DNA of 64,000 nt from Hericium rajendrae (taxonomy: Eukaryota > Basidiomycota > Agaricomycetes > Russulales > Hericiaceae). This document shows positions 45,622 to 57,236 of this stretch, piece after piece. How positions within the stretch are numbered: position 1 is the first letter of the stretch; each line of letters begins with the position of its first letter. The stretch covers positions 2,108,001 to 2,172,000 of the forward strand of contig CM065878.1 in the NCBI GenBank assembly GCA_033439255.1, read 5' to 3'. The translations under genes and the position numbers were made by a program. Below the pieces are notes generated by a model that was not told where the DNA came from, did no database searches, and saw only the letters and a list, made by a program, of their open reading frames with translations.

Positions 45622-47283
45622 ATGTCGACATCATATCTTGGTCTTCCTCCCATCCCTGCTGATCTCAAATCTCTCACCCCCTTCCTCCAACGCGCAGATG
45701 AGCTCAAATCTCAGGAACCTGTCATCTCTTACTGGTGTACGTCTCGTTTCGCCCCATATCCGTGTACTCAGCTAATTACACCTGTGCATCTAGGCATCTA
45801 TCATGCTGCTCAAATTGGCATCTCTCTCCGCGCCCCCTCACCAGCCAACCGCGCCTTCCTCTCAGCTCTTCTCACCGCTCTCGAGTCGCTCCGTTCCTCA
45901 ATTGGTTCCCATGATGCTGTTGACATCGAGTCGGTTTCTACTGCCTACGTCGAGAACTTCGCGCTCCGCGTCTTCGCCAGCGCAGACAACGAGGACCGCA
46001 GTGGCCGTGCCACCCGCGGCACCGCCAAGAAATTCGTCGCTGCCTCCAATTTTCTCGAAGTGCTCAAGGTATTCGAGGACAAGTCCGCATGGGAATCAGT
46101 GCGTGTTTTCCGATCGATACTACGATTGACATATACTGATGCGCGTGTTCTGTTCTGTTTGCACAGCACGAGGAGAAGGTGCGTTATGCCAAATGGAAGG
46201 CGGCCGACATCGCGAAGGCGTTCCGCGAAGGTCGCAAACCCATTGCTGGACCGGCTGACGCCACACCACCTACCGAGCTCGACCAGTCCCCTCTGACACA
46301 GCTGCCTTCTGTGCCATCAGAACCCCACGATGTGCGCACGCCATCGCCACCGCGTCAACCCCACTACGATGATTTCACGACCATGTGCCGAGCGTGAGCT
46401 CGTCGACAGTCACTGGCGCAACGCCATCGTTCGCCAGCCACGAGCATGATCGCGGGGCGCGCGTGAGCGGCGAACTCGAGGGAAAAGACCGCGAAGACGA
46501 AGGCTTCTACGAGACTCCCCGCAAAGCCGTGCACTTCCCGCCGCCGTCGTCGTCTTCGATCGCTGTGAACGGCAGTGCAGCTACCCTGCCGACCGTAGGG
46601 AGGAGCCATCAGCACCGATGCCCATCTCCCGCGCGCACATCAGCACCGGAGCGCGCTCCGGCCGTGACAACTCACCGCCGTCTTCCGTTTCTTCCGCATC
46701 TTCCACGTCATCCAGGAAATCTCGCCGCTCACGCACAACGTCCCTTGGCGTTGCGCAGTCCCCACCTGCGCCAACAGCCCCCTCCACAGACTCGGGCAAG
46801 CGTCGCAGGAGAACAAGCTCGCTGACATCTGCGACGTCACCAAGCAGCGCCGCGCCATGTACCGGCACGGCCCTCCTCGCCAACGCACTTCGTCCCGCGC
46901 AGTTCGCCACCGAGCTCTGCTACTAGTATTGGCTTCCGGGCCCCCGCCCCCGTACCCCCTCCTCCTGGTTACGGGCCCCTGCGCCCTCTGCGCCCTCTGC
47001 GCCCGCTGGTTACGCCCCCCTCCCCCTGTTTATGTCGCCCATCCTACCGGACCGCCGTCCCTCCCGCCGCCGACCTCCCGCGCATTCACGCGCCGCGCAA
47101 CTGCGTCGGGTCGAGCTGCCCCCGCCCGCTCCATCCCGGCCGTCGCCCCCGCCTGAGCTGACGCCGTCTCTGATCGCGAAGGCGCAGAAGCACTGCCGGT
47201 TCGCGATCTCGGCGCTTGACTATGAAGACGCGGAACAGGCGCGCAAGGAGCTGCGCGTTGCGCTGGCTATCCTTGGCGAGTGA
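45622..47283 (+). CDS. VTA1: VTA1 homologue (ESCRT regulator; Vps4 activator)
   Basis: The N-terminal Vta1 domain reads PADLKSLTPFLQRADELKSQ, EPVISYWCIYHAAQIGISL, then LALR-like LESLRSSIGSHDAV and NFALRVFASADNEDRSGRAT, KKFVAASNFLEVLKVFEDKS, and EEKVRYAKWKAADIAKAFRE. A long Pro/Ser linker follows. The C-terminus LIAKAQKHCRFAISALDYED then AEQARKELRVALAILGE is the Vta1 C-terminal domain that binds Vps4. The protein promotes ESCRT-III disassembly at multivesicular bodies. Introns: GTACGT after SYW and GTGCGT after WES. Frame breaks: 46376, 46598-46600 and at least one more in the C-rich linker 46921-47160. Both ends are unmistakable. Confidence 0.9.
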
Positions 47284-48400
47284 GCATGGGGTTGAGGTAC
47301 GGTAATTTGGCGTGCTATCGTTCATTTCTGGTCATTCATTTTGTCCTTCATCTGTGTATATGGTTTTGTCCGTTCATCTTGTTTGTGATTACGGAGCAAT
47401 TATCTCTAGCATTGTTTGTGGCAATCGTCTCCCATGCATACATATGTATTTTGTCCGAGGACCGCTTCATGTGTTGTCGCTTTAATTTGTACTTACGAGT
47501 AGCCCTGTTCTACTTGGTCCCACACGAGCTGGACTCCTTGACCTGCTCATTTCCTGCCCTGCGGCGCGATTTATTCGAACGCTCGTCCGCATGTCATCCT
47601 CGCTCTTGCAGATCTGCAAACTACCGGCAGAACTTCATCATTCCTACTAGCTCTCTCAATTTCCAATATCTTATGCAAGAAGACAACGAGGCTCAAGACG
47701 CCCAGAACCTACTCCTCTCTCCAGCTTCTCTGACTTGCTGTAGCCTGCGCGTCCGATCTACACAGAAATGAATATATCGTGGGTCCACCCTTCCCAGATC
47801 GCGCCGCTCCAAGATCCTGAATAAATGCGCAACGTGCCCGGCACGCATTGTGTCCTATGATAATGAAGGATCGACCCTGCTTCCACCCCGCTGCTTCTTA
47901 TTCTCACCGCTCCGACCGGTAAATTATAGCTCGAATTGGTGCCCCACCAGGCTCAGTGATCGCAGAGAAGCAAGACTACTCCAACCAACCAGTCTGAAGA
48001 CCGATACCATCGAGTGATTTTTCCAAAGTAGGCTCGTTGATCGCACAAGAAACAACACCCGAACACGTCGACTCGATTGTGTATGAATTATTCTATCCAC
48101 AAAGGGTATATAGCTGCTAAAAGTATACAGCTCCTAGGTCGATGCGAACTACCCCGGGGCCCTTCCCTTCTTCCTCTCCGCAGACACATCCCCCGAATCA
48201 TATCACCGTCGCGTCCCATACGTCCGAAGCCCCCGCATGCCAGCTTCATCAAAAGAAGGTGCGATCTTGCCAAACATACCCACGAACTGCCTCCGGCCCT
48301 TTCCCCCCTTCGCAGCCCCAGCACGAGTCTGATCAATGCCGCCACAGACGCCAGCAGCCACATCGGACGTCTGTCCCACCCCTGCCCTACGCAGCATGCT
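47284..48400. other. Convergent 3' flanks of VTA1 and the arrestin gene
   Basis: This 1.1 kb is T-rich near VTA1. A 163-codon frame starting at 47280 overlaps the VTA1 stop, is hydrophobic only because of T-richness and has no homologous feel. No gene is supported. Confidence 0.5.
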
Positions 48401-51400
48401 CTAGTACGCCCCATTCACGCGCACGCGCTCCTCGAGGATCTGCGCTCTCTCGCGGACCGACCCCGGCGCGCGCGCGATCTGCGGCCGCTTCGGCGCCATT
48501 CCGGACCGCGCGTGGATGTCCGCCCCGAGACCGCGATTGACGGACGCGGCCGCTGATGTCGCCGTGGACGAGGGTAGGCTGTCCCGCGCGCCGCGGTTCA
48601 TAGAGCCCGCCATGGAAGACGGAAGGCTCTCCTGCGCCGATGAGGTCCTGGTACTGCTGGAAACAGACGGCGGATCCTGAGGCCCGTGCATCGCGAACGC
48701 AGAGAACGTCGCGGAGTCTGGGGGAAGGCCTGCCATGGATGGCGGCTCCGACAGGCCTGCATGAGACGCATGGGCTACGTCGGCCGTCTTGTCGAACCGT
48801 ACCTGCGAGTGCCGGCGACTGGGTGCATCACTTGTCTCAGACTCGCTGCGCAGCGCGATGCGAGGATCTGCGGCGCAGGCCTCGGCGAGCTTCTCCCTGA
48901 CGCGGCGCGCGAAGGATATCTCGTAACGAGGCACGCCCGGCGTGCCTCGCGGGTGACGTCGACCTTGTCGCGCCCGATTGACGCTGTTGCGTGCGGACAT
49001 GCGGGATTCACCGGCCGCTGCGTGCTCGTGCAGTGTACGCTCGGTGGCGCCGAAAGCGCCCTGCCCGTGTGGGCCCCGCAGAGGGCGATTGGCCGCACGT
49101 CGCTCGGGTGTGGGGGCGGTGTAGACGTCGGCGAAGGTGTCAATCTCGCCGTCCCATGCGCTGTCGTCCTCATCGTGTGGGATAGGATTCTGGATCTGGA
49201 TGCTTTCCACCTCCTCGTCTGGTTCGGCGGAGGAACGCCGCATCGTCAGCGGTCGCGAGAACAACGGCGACAACGCTGCTGCGTGGGGCGTGCGGTTCGG
49301 ATTGGCGGATGCCTCGCAAGTCGTGCTCCGGATAGCATCGGACACAGCGAGGGAGGATGGGGAGGAGTTGAATGAGTTCGGATTTGCCACAATGAATTTA
49401 TTTCTCAGTCTCAGGGCTCTATCTGTATGCTTGTTGTCCCGGCAGAGCAGTCGGGGTGGAGCATCATCGCTGTTCTGGCGGGATGTGTAATAAGGAGGGT
49501 GATCCCGATAATGTGATCCAGGATCCTGGATAGACGTGTCAACGATTAGAAAAGGTTCATTGACGGATAAGGAACAAGAGACAATTAAATGGAGTGATAT
49601 AGGCGGAAATAAGGACCGAGATCTCAATCCAAGGACATAGCCCCAGGGACAAGAGAGCATTATGGCTCACCTCAGAGGCACCCACGAATGACGGGGGCTG
49701 CGTACTATAGGATGGCAGTGTCCCAGGGTTCGTGTCTGTCCCAGTCTCCACCGATGCGACATCGAGGGCCTTGCAATACCGATTGACATTGAGAACTTCG
49801 GGTGGGAGACACAGCGACGGTGGTGGATCAACAGAGAGCATTGAAGCGATGCGAAGCGGCAACATCACGGATATGTCTGATTTGAAACCAGGAGCCGCCC
49901 CAGAGACGGAGACTGTTACTCGCAGATTGTAGTCAATAGCAAGAAGCCGCGAGCGTGGCATTGACAGCTCGTCAGGCTGGGGAGGGCATCAAGTTAAGCC
50001 GTTAGTTCGAGCGTGCAACTTGAGCGGAGGGAGAGGACTGACGGGAATGAGAATGTAGTGTGAAAATTCCATGTCCTCGTTCGGGCCCACGCCTGTCCAC
50101 CATCCCTTAGCACTTGCGCGTCCTTTAGCTCCACGCTCGCCTATCTCAAGCTCACTCTCGGCTACCTCCCTCACCATGGTGTTCGTCTGACAGGCATCAG
50201 GGTCCACATCATCTTCGTCGGCGCCACGCCCTCGCATCTGAAATTCTGCTTTCGGCCTATAGGTCGTTGTGGTCCGTAGCAGTACAACTGCCACACCGCG
50301 GACAGTACGTCGAGTGTCGTTGACAATGCGAATATGGACATAGCACCGCTGCCCGGCAAGATACGAAAGGCGGGGAAGCCTTGCCGTTAATCTGATCCTG
50401 TTGGCGGCCCCGCCGAGGAAAAGGGACTTGGCGGCTGTTGATACGAGAGGGCGTAGGGCTGGCGAAAACAGCGCCTGCAGTGAGAGCTGCGGCCAAATGG
50501 AGCAGAAGCGGTAAAAATGCGCCAAAGAGCACCTGGAAGTGTCCATGTCTTTGACCTTGATTGATCTGAGTGGCAATTGTGAATAGGTCCGAACTTGCAG
50601 GATGAAAAATACATACACCATTGCAATGTATCGCACTGCCACCCCACCATGAACACTCACAACGCCCTTGGCGACGCCATCGCTGGTGGCCAAAGGCAGC
50701 TCCATCTCAAATGGGAGGATATGGTCGCCTTCTCTGCCGCTTCTATATCCATCTCCGTCCGCTTCGTCCGGGCCATCAGAGAAGATTTGCTCACAAGCAT
50801 AACTAAGGTCCTCGAATGGGCAGGTGGATTGATAAAATATGTGCCGTTGGTTGTCATCCGGTATGCACTCAAACCCAATGACGCGCACTTTGCCCCCAGA
50901 CAAGAGAATGGGCGATTGCTTTTTGGAATATTTGCGAATCCGGACGAGTAACTGGCCAGAAAGATGCTGCCCCTGAACAAAACTGTCACTGGATAGCGCT
51001 AAATCAACCTCGACGCGGGCCCGAGACTTCGCGCGCTCGAGCACAAGGGTATCACCGCCTTTCTCTCGCTTCTTACGTGGTCGCAGAGAAGACTGGTCGT
51101 CAGGATGGAGCACCGTGGCCCCGGACTTGAGCTTCGCATTGGAGTTCCCTAACAAAGACTTCAGTTCGGCGGCTCTCCTCGCCGGAGGAGCGCTCGTGCT
51201 CATCAGCGTCCCGCGCCTTCGCACGGATGCATCTTCAGTAGCGGCGCCAGCACCTAAAGACCGCGGACGAAGCATACTTGAGGGCGCGCGCTGATGCCTC
51301 GATGTACCGCCTGGCGTGATCGAGGCCGGCTCTATCCACTGTCCGCCTACGAATCCGGAACCGCCTGTGTATGGATCAAGTTGGACCATGGCTTCGCCAG

Positions 51401-51680
51401 TTTCGGCGCCAAGAAGACCTTCCATAGTCCTTGCAGAACGGGTGCTCACGCCTTTGATGCGAGAGACATCTCTCGAAGGACACAGCGTGCGCGACGTAGT
51501 CTGTGAATCAAGACGGCCGTCGTAAGAGCCCGCCACGGGCAAACTTGATAGCTTCGAGACCGCGCTACGTGACGTGATCCTGGAAGATGATGCTGTGTGG
51601 GTGGTCGAGTACTGCGAGACGGAAACGTCTATTCCCAGACCAGCGGAGTAATTGGTGGCAGTGGATCCTGATGAAGCCAT
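48401..51680 (-). CDS. Arrestin-fold protein (alpha-arrestin-like)
   Basis: Ser/Thr-rich start, then RKKREKGGDTLVLERAKSRA before an arrestin N-like sandwich: VEVDLALSSDSFVQGQHLSG, LLVRIRK, GGKVRVIGFECIP, and HILPFEMELPLATSDG. The C-like sandwich includes RLPRLSYLAGQRCYVHIRIV, RRTVRGVAVVLLRTTTTYRP, then EFSHYILIP, MPRSRLLAIDYNLRVTVSVS and ISVMLPLRIASMLS. The last exon encodes a long disordered tail (ESIQIQNPIPHDEDDSAWDG, ARRVREKLAEACAADPRIAL) ending at 48401. Fungal alpha-arrestins recruit Rsp5-type ligases to plasma-membrane transporters. I did not find a clear PPxY, so an adaptor role is inference. The ATG at 51680 is the first in a long open frame, but upstream exons probably exist. Confidence 0.75.
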
Positions 51681-51719
51681 GCGTCGTAATAGATGTCAAG
51701 CCGTGTAGTAGAGACGAAG

Positions 51720-52147
51720 GTGAATACTCACGATGTCCAGCCCCTCAACTTTCCTTGAGAATGAGACCGCCGGTCCGTTAATTCCCCATGCAGGCGTTGC
51801 CAAGTTGCTGGTATATGGACGAGTCTGCGGCCCGCTGGGCTGAATCAACCACCAATGTTCCGCTAGGTGAGCTACTAATCTGTGGGCTTACAGTCCCTGC
51901 AGTACATGGTTCGCGATTAGATGGAGAAGCACTATAACTGCGTGTCAGCATGTCTAGATTGCATATATGTCGACATCGTGGGTTGATCGTCGGAGGACAC
52001 CGTTCTGTCAAGTTCCTGTGATGAGAGCTGGCAGAACCAAAGGGCAAAGTTTTGAATATCGCCCATGTAATAAGCAGGGATAAATTATCCTGAAACTGAC
52101 GACTCACGAAGTATTGAAGGAGAGGGTGCGGAAAGCGTGGGTTGCAT
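51720..52147 (-). other. Probable 5' exons of the arrestin-like gene
   Basis: An ATG at 52147 opens MQPTLSAPSPSIL and runs straight into a GTGAGT donor. A Ser/Ala-rich open stretch (TLVVDSAQRAADSSIYQQLG) and the block WGINGPAVSFSRKVEGLDI, ending at a GTGAGT donor near 51733, follow on the same strand. They lead into the arrestin exon with a possible acceptor inside the nominal start (after 51680). One reading-frame change between the blocks is unexplained by introns and could be another base error. Alternatively this is untranslated leader. Confidence 0.4.
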
Positions 52148-52363
52148 TGTCACAATGTATCATCGATCTGTTGCAAGACTACAAAATATGCTGACGTAAT
52201 GAGTATGCTCGAGGAAAAGGTACACTAATTGTCCACAGGACCATTAACATAAGTAATAGCTGGGAATCGAGGCGATACTGTAAACGATGTGGATGCGTTA
52301 TAATAATATCTTAACCGGATCAGAGGTCCATTCCCTTTACCGCCGAAGGCGCTCGAGCACTCC

Positions 52364-53448
52364 TTACCAATGTCCTAGCCTGACGACGTCACGGTCGAAA
52401 CCAATCTCTAACCAAGGATCCACGCCTCCGACCCGACGTTTGGACGAGTCAAGGCCGGTGAAGCCCACACGATTATATACACCTGTGGCTGCGGGGTTAT
52501 CGTGGGCGCAATACAGGACGAGTGACCGCTTGGTGAGCAGCAATTGCTTGCAGACGAAGCGAACCAGGCGCTCTGCGCATCCCCTCTTCCTCCACCTTGG
52601 GTTTGTGAACACCTTCGTGATTCCGCCCACGTTATCAGTCTGTCGCGTCACAGCCACGATAGACGCAAGCTCCGGCGCTCCACCCTGATATCTGGCTTCG
52701 AGGACCCACAACCATTGACGACGGATGAGGTACTTGGCCTCCTGCCAAGCCTGGTCATCCGTTAAGACGAAAGGTTCCTGTATGCCATAAAAATATATCA
52801 GCAACCGATACAAGCACTGCAAGGTGGCGTTAAGCTTACGGAGGTGGCAGCAAATCCTTTGCATAGTGCCGCCGCGGCAGCCACATCGGCATCTACCGCG
52901 AGTCGGGGGACGTAAATTAGATCGGGGTGCACAGATGCCTTCCGATCGACGAACGTCTCCGGCGTGCAATAAGAGAGCTTCGCAGCATAGTACGGCTCGG
53001 CGTAGGCCCTGATGCCAGTGTACCGAGACCACAGGTCCGCGAACATGTCTGTGACAGGATCCGGCGCGAACACGGAGAATACCCGCTCCATAGGTACTTC
53101 TCGAAGAACCGCAGAAACGAGCTGCTCTAATCGAGGTCGAAGGTAATCGGCTGTGAGATCTTCGAAAGGAGCTATTGGAACGATGAAGAGGGGATATGAA
53201 CCAAAGGGGCCCTGCGTGCATGACAGGACGAAGTCGAGGGTTGGTTCAGGTCGGACTGAGTCGAAAGTACTGCAAGTCATCCAAAGATGAACATTGTCCG
53301 AGGACTCCGCTGCAAGCGTTTGGAGGGCGTGGGGAAGGATAATATTGGATTTGTGCTCGTCGCGGAGAAGCGCGACCCACACATGGAAGGGTAGGGTAGA
53401 TGCACGACGGTAGACATGTATAGAGTGGTTGGAGATGAGAGACGGCAT
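52364..53448 (-). CDS. GNAT-family N-acetyltransferase (fungal, FR47-like)
   Basis: The ATG at 53448 gives MPSLISNHSIHVYRRASTLP. The N-terminal half is the divergent lobe seen in fungal GNAT proteins of this type (YPLFIVPIAPFEDLTADYLR, FVDRKASVHPDLIYVPRLAV). The catalytic lobe has WVLEARYQGGAPELASIVAV, then VGGITKVFTNPRWRKRGCAE, where R-W-R-K-R-G-C-A is the acetyl-CoA pyrophosphate loop (Q/R-x-x-G-x-A/G), and LVLYCAHDNPAATGVYNRVG, the motif-B helix. One or two introns join the halves near 52770-52850. The substrate is unknown. No frame break was seen. The gap to the arrestin 5' region (52148-52363) is a normal short spacer. Confidence 0.8.
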
Positions 53449-54833
53449 ACTGAGGAAGGCGAAAAGGGATAATGTGCATTCGACACAGCCGTATGCTGCT
53501 ATCTTTATAGCGATTGACTCAGGACACCGGACGGCTGGGCAAAAGCAATACAGTGCATTAATGGAAACCCAATAAAGGAGTATTGCTCGAGTCAACTGGA
53601 GAGACTGGTGATGGTAGGTCCGACTTGGTAAGTCCTTTCTAGTCAAGGCCGGGCTCCTCATCGCCGTACTTCTAACAAGGCAACTTCAAGGAACCTACCA
53701 ATGAATGATCAGTTACGGCGAGAACATCTTGACCTGAAGACTCACAGGCGATCCATAATCATCATCTTTACCGCGATCAGGACCACGAAATGTCTCCGAA
53801 AGACTGCGGAAGCAATCCCCGGACGGCATCACGCACCGAGTCAGCTCGAGGTCGGCCTACATCAGGGCCGCACGGAGGAAGCCAGAACATGCTGATCCGG
53901 GGTCGCGAAGAGCTGTGCTATTGGACATGGCAACCAGAAACAGACAGTTATGGGATACTTGTGCATACACATGTATGGCCATCATAAGAACAACTTGAGA
54001 TGCATGGATTGGAGTCCTCCGTCAACCTGTCGATCATCATTTTAACTGAGTGCCTGATGTCCGGAACTCATATCGGCAGGGGGACACGCAGTTGCATGCG
54101 CCTACAGACCCGAATGATGCATCAGAAGCGACGGTCCACCAGGGCGCGTACCGGGGTCAGCCTTCATGGCCGCAGGCAATCCTAGGATATGTGAAAGAAA
54201 AGTCAGCAAAGATAAGCGAGTCATTGGATGGGTTGCACAGCATATAGTCGGATGGCTGCAATCATCGGGAATGGAGTCACAACAGCAGCTGAGCGTAATT
54301 AGAGAAACAAAAAAGAACACTATGGTCAACAATTCCACCGATCCAGACAAGGCCAACAGATGTCAAAGCTTTGGAAATGAAGAAGGGATACGAACTGCTG
54401 ATGGGCGCAGATGATGATACAGATGCGCCCAACCTGCAGCCTCGGGACCGTTGAGAAATGTTTGTCCTTGTTGACTCTTGCGGGACGGCGGCGTTGAGAG
54501 TTGGCCTCTTTCCGCCCCAAGCCAAATTACCTCAAAAGGAAATTTCTGGCACGCCCCGTCCGGTGCCCGAAGTCGAGGCCGGAGAGGCATAAGTCAGCCG
54601 GATAATATGAGTTATATGTCAAGAATTAGGTTGCTGGGTTACAATAAATGATTAATGGCTCGGAATCCTCCGAGGTCCAAGAGTTGTCAGACATGAAATA
54701 GTAGAGATATAGGAAGTGATTTATTGGCCAAGACAACGGGTAACTACTTATACAGTGATGTACTTGAGTATACTACAACTTATGCGCTCGCTCGTTGTAA
54801 CTGCCCAGTATTTGATTTTCTACTTGCCCGCCG

Positions 54834-54925
54834 CTTGCCTGCCCACCTGCTTGCCCGCCCACCTGCTTGCCCGCCCACCCGCTTGCCCGCCCGCCCGCCC
54901 ACCCGCTCGCCCACCCGCCCGCCAC
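54834..54925. repeat. C-rich minisatellite, 16-bp unit
   Basis: Three near-identical copies of CTTGCCCGCCCACCTG (54834-54849, 54850-54865, 54866-54881; the first has one T for C) run into a degenerate (CCCG/CCAC) tract to about 54925. It reads open in all frames, which explains long spurious frames here. Confidence 0.8.
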
Positions 54926-55099
54926 CAGATGCCGCTGGAAGTCCGAAGCCGATAGCCAAGCGCACGGGGGCACACGAGCACAGCGCCAGCGTGTACACAA
55001 AGACCCAGAGTAGGCGCCGCGCGACGTCTGCCGGCGGCAGCGGCGGCGGACACGTATTGAGAAATGTTCCTGACTAGGGCACGGCATGCTTGACGTGTC

Positions 55100-55260
55100 C
55101 ATGCAGCTGCGGGCGCCGCGGCGCCGCCAAGGGTGCGAACTGGGGCGCGGAGGTGGCGAGCACGTACAGTAAACGTACCTGGGTGCCGGGCGGGGCGTGC
55201 TCAGCCCGCGCATACAGCTGCGAACGTGGCGCCGCCGCCACAGGTGCGAGCTGGAGCGCC
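55100..55260. repeat. Imperfect direct repeat, 111-bp spacing
   Basis: Two 50-nt blocks (55100-55149 and 55211-55260), both beginning CAT-A/G-CAGCTGCG and ending in a GGTGCGA-CTGG-GCG pattern, match at 39 of 50 positions by eye. They sit in GC-rich non-coding sequence. Confidence 0.6.
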
Positions 55261-55759
55261 CGAGCATGCCCTCCAACACGAACATGATTGCGCATGAGCG
55301 CAGGACGGGGCGCGCAGATAGAGGCGTGCTGCGCGGAAGCCGAGCGGGGCTGTCGAAACAGTCACGGCGGTCAGCAGCAGAAGTGTACTAATGTGGGTCC
55401 CATACGCACCGGGGTCTGCAAGATATATGGGCCACCAGATTCGAAGTTGACAGTGAGGAAACGCCGTCGAGAACATCAGTGCATAGAGAGCGGGCAGCAA
55501 CGAGCATGGGCGGGAACAACCTGATTTCTTAGTTCGTGTATTGTCGGAGTTGAAACTAGGGTTAGCATGGCTATTAAGTATTATATTTCGAAGGTACCCG
55601 TGATATGGCCGGAGCCTTGAGCCAGAGCGGCCGATATGCCGCCGCTCCGGACGGAGACATCCAGAATTTCCTTACGAGGTAATTTCGCTTGGGGCGGAAA
55701 GTCAAAGACTGGCGTTGAGATGCGCTGTGAGCTCAACTCGTCTCTTTGTTTTATTCGGT

Positions 55760-56871
55760 ATGTCCGAACAGTTGGCCAAGTCATCGAAACAGACTTCCCG
55801 TCGTGCCAAGCAACCTGAACATGCCGAGCGTAGACCCGTATTCAAGAGCGTCCTTGCCAATCCTTTCCAGATTCAATGGTCACTTATATTGTCTCCGCTA
55901 CGTCGCGCACCTTTGGCTTACACCATTGACTAGGCCAAATGTATCACCCAATGTGCAGAACGCCATACTAGCTCGACTTGTTGCCTTATTAGATGGAGTC
56001 GCAGAATACTATGTCAGCCGTCAGCGCAATCATCAGAGGAAGCGGAAAGCCGATAAGAGCAAGGTCTCTCAATCCAAAAGGCGGCGGGTAACAAATCCTT
56101 CCTCTGTACCGCTATCATTGGAGACGGAAGGGGTTACCACGGATGCAATGTCCGTGGATGCTTCAATGCACCGTCAAGACGATTACGAAACGGAACCCCA
56201 ACCGCAGAACATACCACAACCCGAGACCTTAGGGCACCTCTCCATTGGCATCAACGAGGTCACTAAGAAACTTGAAGCTCATGCGAAATCATCTCGGCAG
56301 ATCATCTCCACATCGACTGCGTCCGGCGAGACTGATGCACTGCGGCCGCCAAATACAGTTAAAGCAGTTTTCGTCTGCCGTGCCGACATTGACCCCCCAG
56401 CGCTCGTTAACCATCTTCCGCAGTTGGTCGCAGCCTGCAACTCCCTTGCAAATCGCTCTGATCAACCTCGACCTGGCAATGACGTTCTACTTGTGCCGAT
56501 GGCACCAGGGGCAGAGGCCGCATTGGCGGAGGCATTAGGTTTGAGACGCGTGTCAGTGATCGCAGTTCATGTCCGTTCATCTCTTCTGTTGCTTTTATCT
56601 CAGGCTGATTGGGATTCAGAACACCTTGCCGCGTCTTGCCGAACTAGAACCACTATTACAGTCCGTCCCGGTGTTGAATGCGTCTTGGATGATTCGTCCT
56701 GCATCTAGCAGAGCATCCTTGGAACCAACCCATATCAAGCAACTTCGCACGAGCGCTCCCAAAGATATGAAGGCAGCCAAGGAGCAGAGAAATCAAAGGC
56801 GTGCACAAGCGAAGGAGATAAGGAAGGGCCTGGCAAATAAAGAGCCCAAAAGCGTCACGCTTAAAAGCTGA
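55760..56871 (+). CDS. POP3: POP3-like subunit of RNase P/MRP (basidiomycete form)
   Basis: The ATG at 55760 (MSEQLAKSSKQTSRRAKQPE) leads to RPVFKSVLANPFQIQW, an intron, then NVQNAILARLVALLDGVAEY, the signature start of fungal Pop3-type proteins. A basic nuclear segment (RNHQRKRKADKSKVSQSKRR) and a disordered linker follow. Then come LSIGINEVTKKLEAHAK, VKAVFVCRADIDPPALVNHL, VLLVPMAPGAEAALAEALGL, and after a GTCAGT intron LIGIQNTLPRLAELEPLLQS with VPVLNASWMI. The L7Ae-like core is split by the linker. The C-terminal tail is Lys/Arg-rich. It should act in nuclear/nucleolar tRNA and rRNA maturation. Family assignment rests on motif order, not a search. Confidence 0.75.
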
Positions 56872-57236
56872 GGACCAAGAGGTACGGATCATGATCGACG
56901 TACAATGTCCTGCGCTTCTGACGGTGTATACAACTGGCCATGAATTTATGATGGAGATATCAGACAATTGGCATGGAATTGACACAGTACTATGCATAGT
57001 AGTTGTTGGTTGTAAGAGCCTGTTCGGAAACTCTACGATCAACGCTTTGCGAAAGCTAGAACACTCTATTTAGGGTTAAGGTTTTGAACAGCTGTTCGTG
57101 TTTCGGTTAGCAGGACAAGTTGTTTTTCATGAGCTCTCCAACTGTATACACTATTTGGCGATCAAAAAGCTTTACATAGAAATCCAGTAATCCACAACGA
57201 GGACCGTTTGGCTCAGTTGGCTGGGCTCAACGGATC
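56872..57236. other. Spacer between POP3-like and DCD1
   Basis: This is AT-rich, with no coding signal. A short stretch near 57210-57230 resembles a tRNA D-arm, but no cloverleaf can be completed. Confidence 0.5.

Larger units (their letters stand above)
53449..55759. other. Gene-poor spacer with repeats
   Basis: This 2.3 kb separates the GNAT start from the POP3-like start. Short frames on both strands lack domains. It carries the 16-bp minisatellite and the 111-bp spaced direct repeat given separately. A short spliced-looking frame from 55604 (MAGALSQSGRYAAAPDGD) to a GTAATT donor may be an upstream leader exon of the next gene. Confidence 0.45.

Noticed and set aside
47280-47771. 163-codon hydrophobic plus-strand frame
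   Set aside because: It starts inside the VTA1 stop region and owes its hydrophobic look to T-rich 3' flank; no splice or domain evidence.
48077-48556. 159-codon plus-strand frame
   Set aside because: It overlaps the arrestin last exon in antisense, and composition reflects GC-rich codons of that exon.
57205-57236. tRNA D-arm-like sequence upstream of DCD1
   Set aside because: No matching acceptor, anticodon and T arms can be paired, and the DCD1 coding start follows directly.
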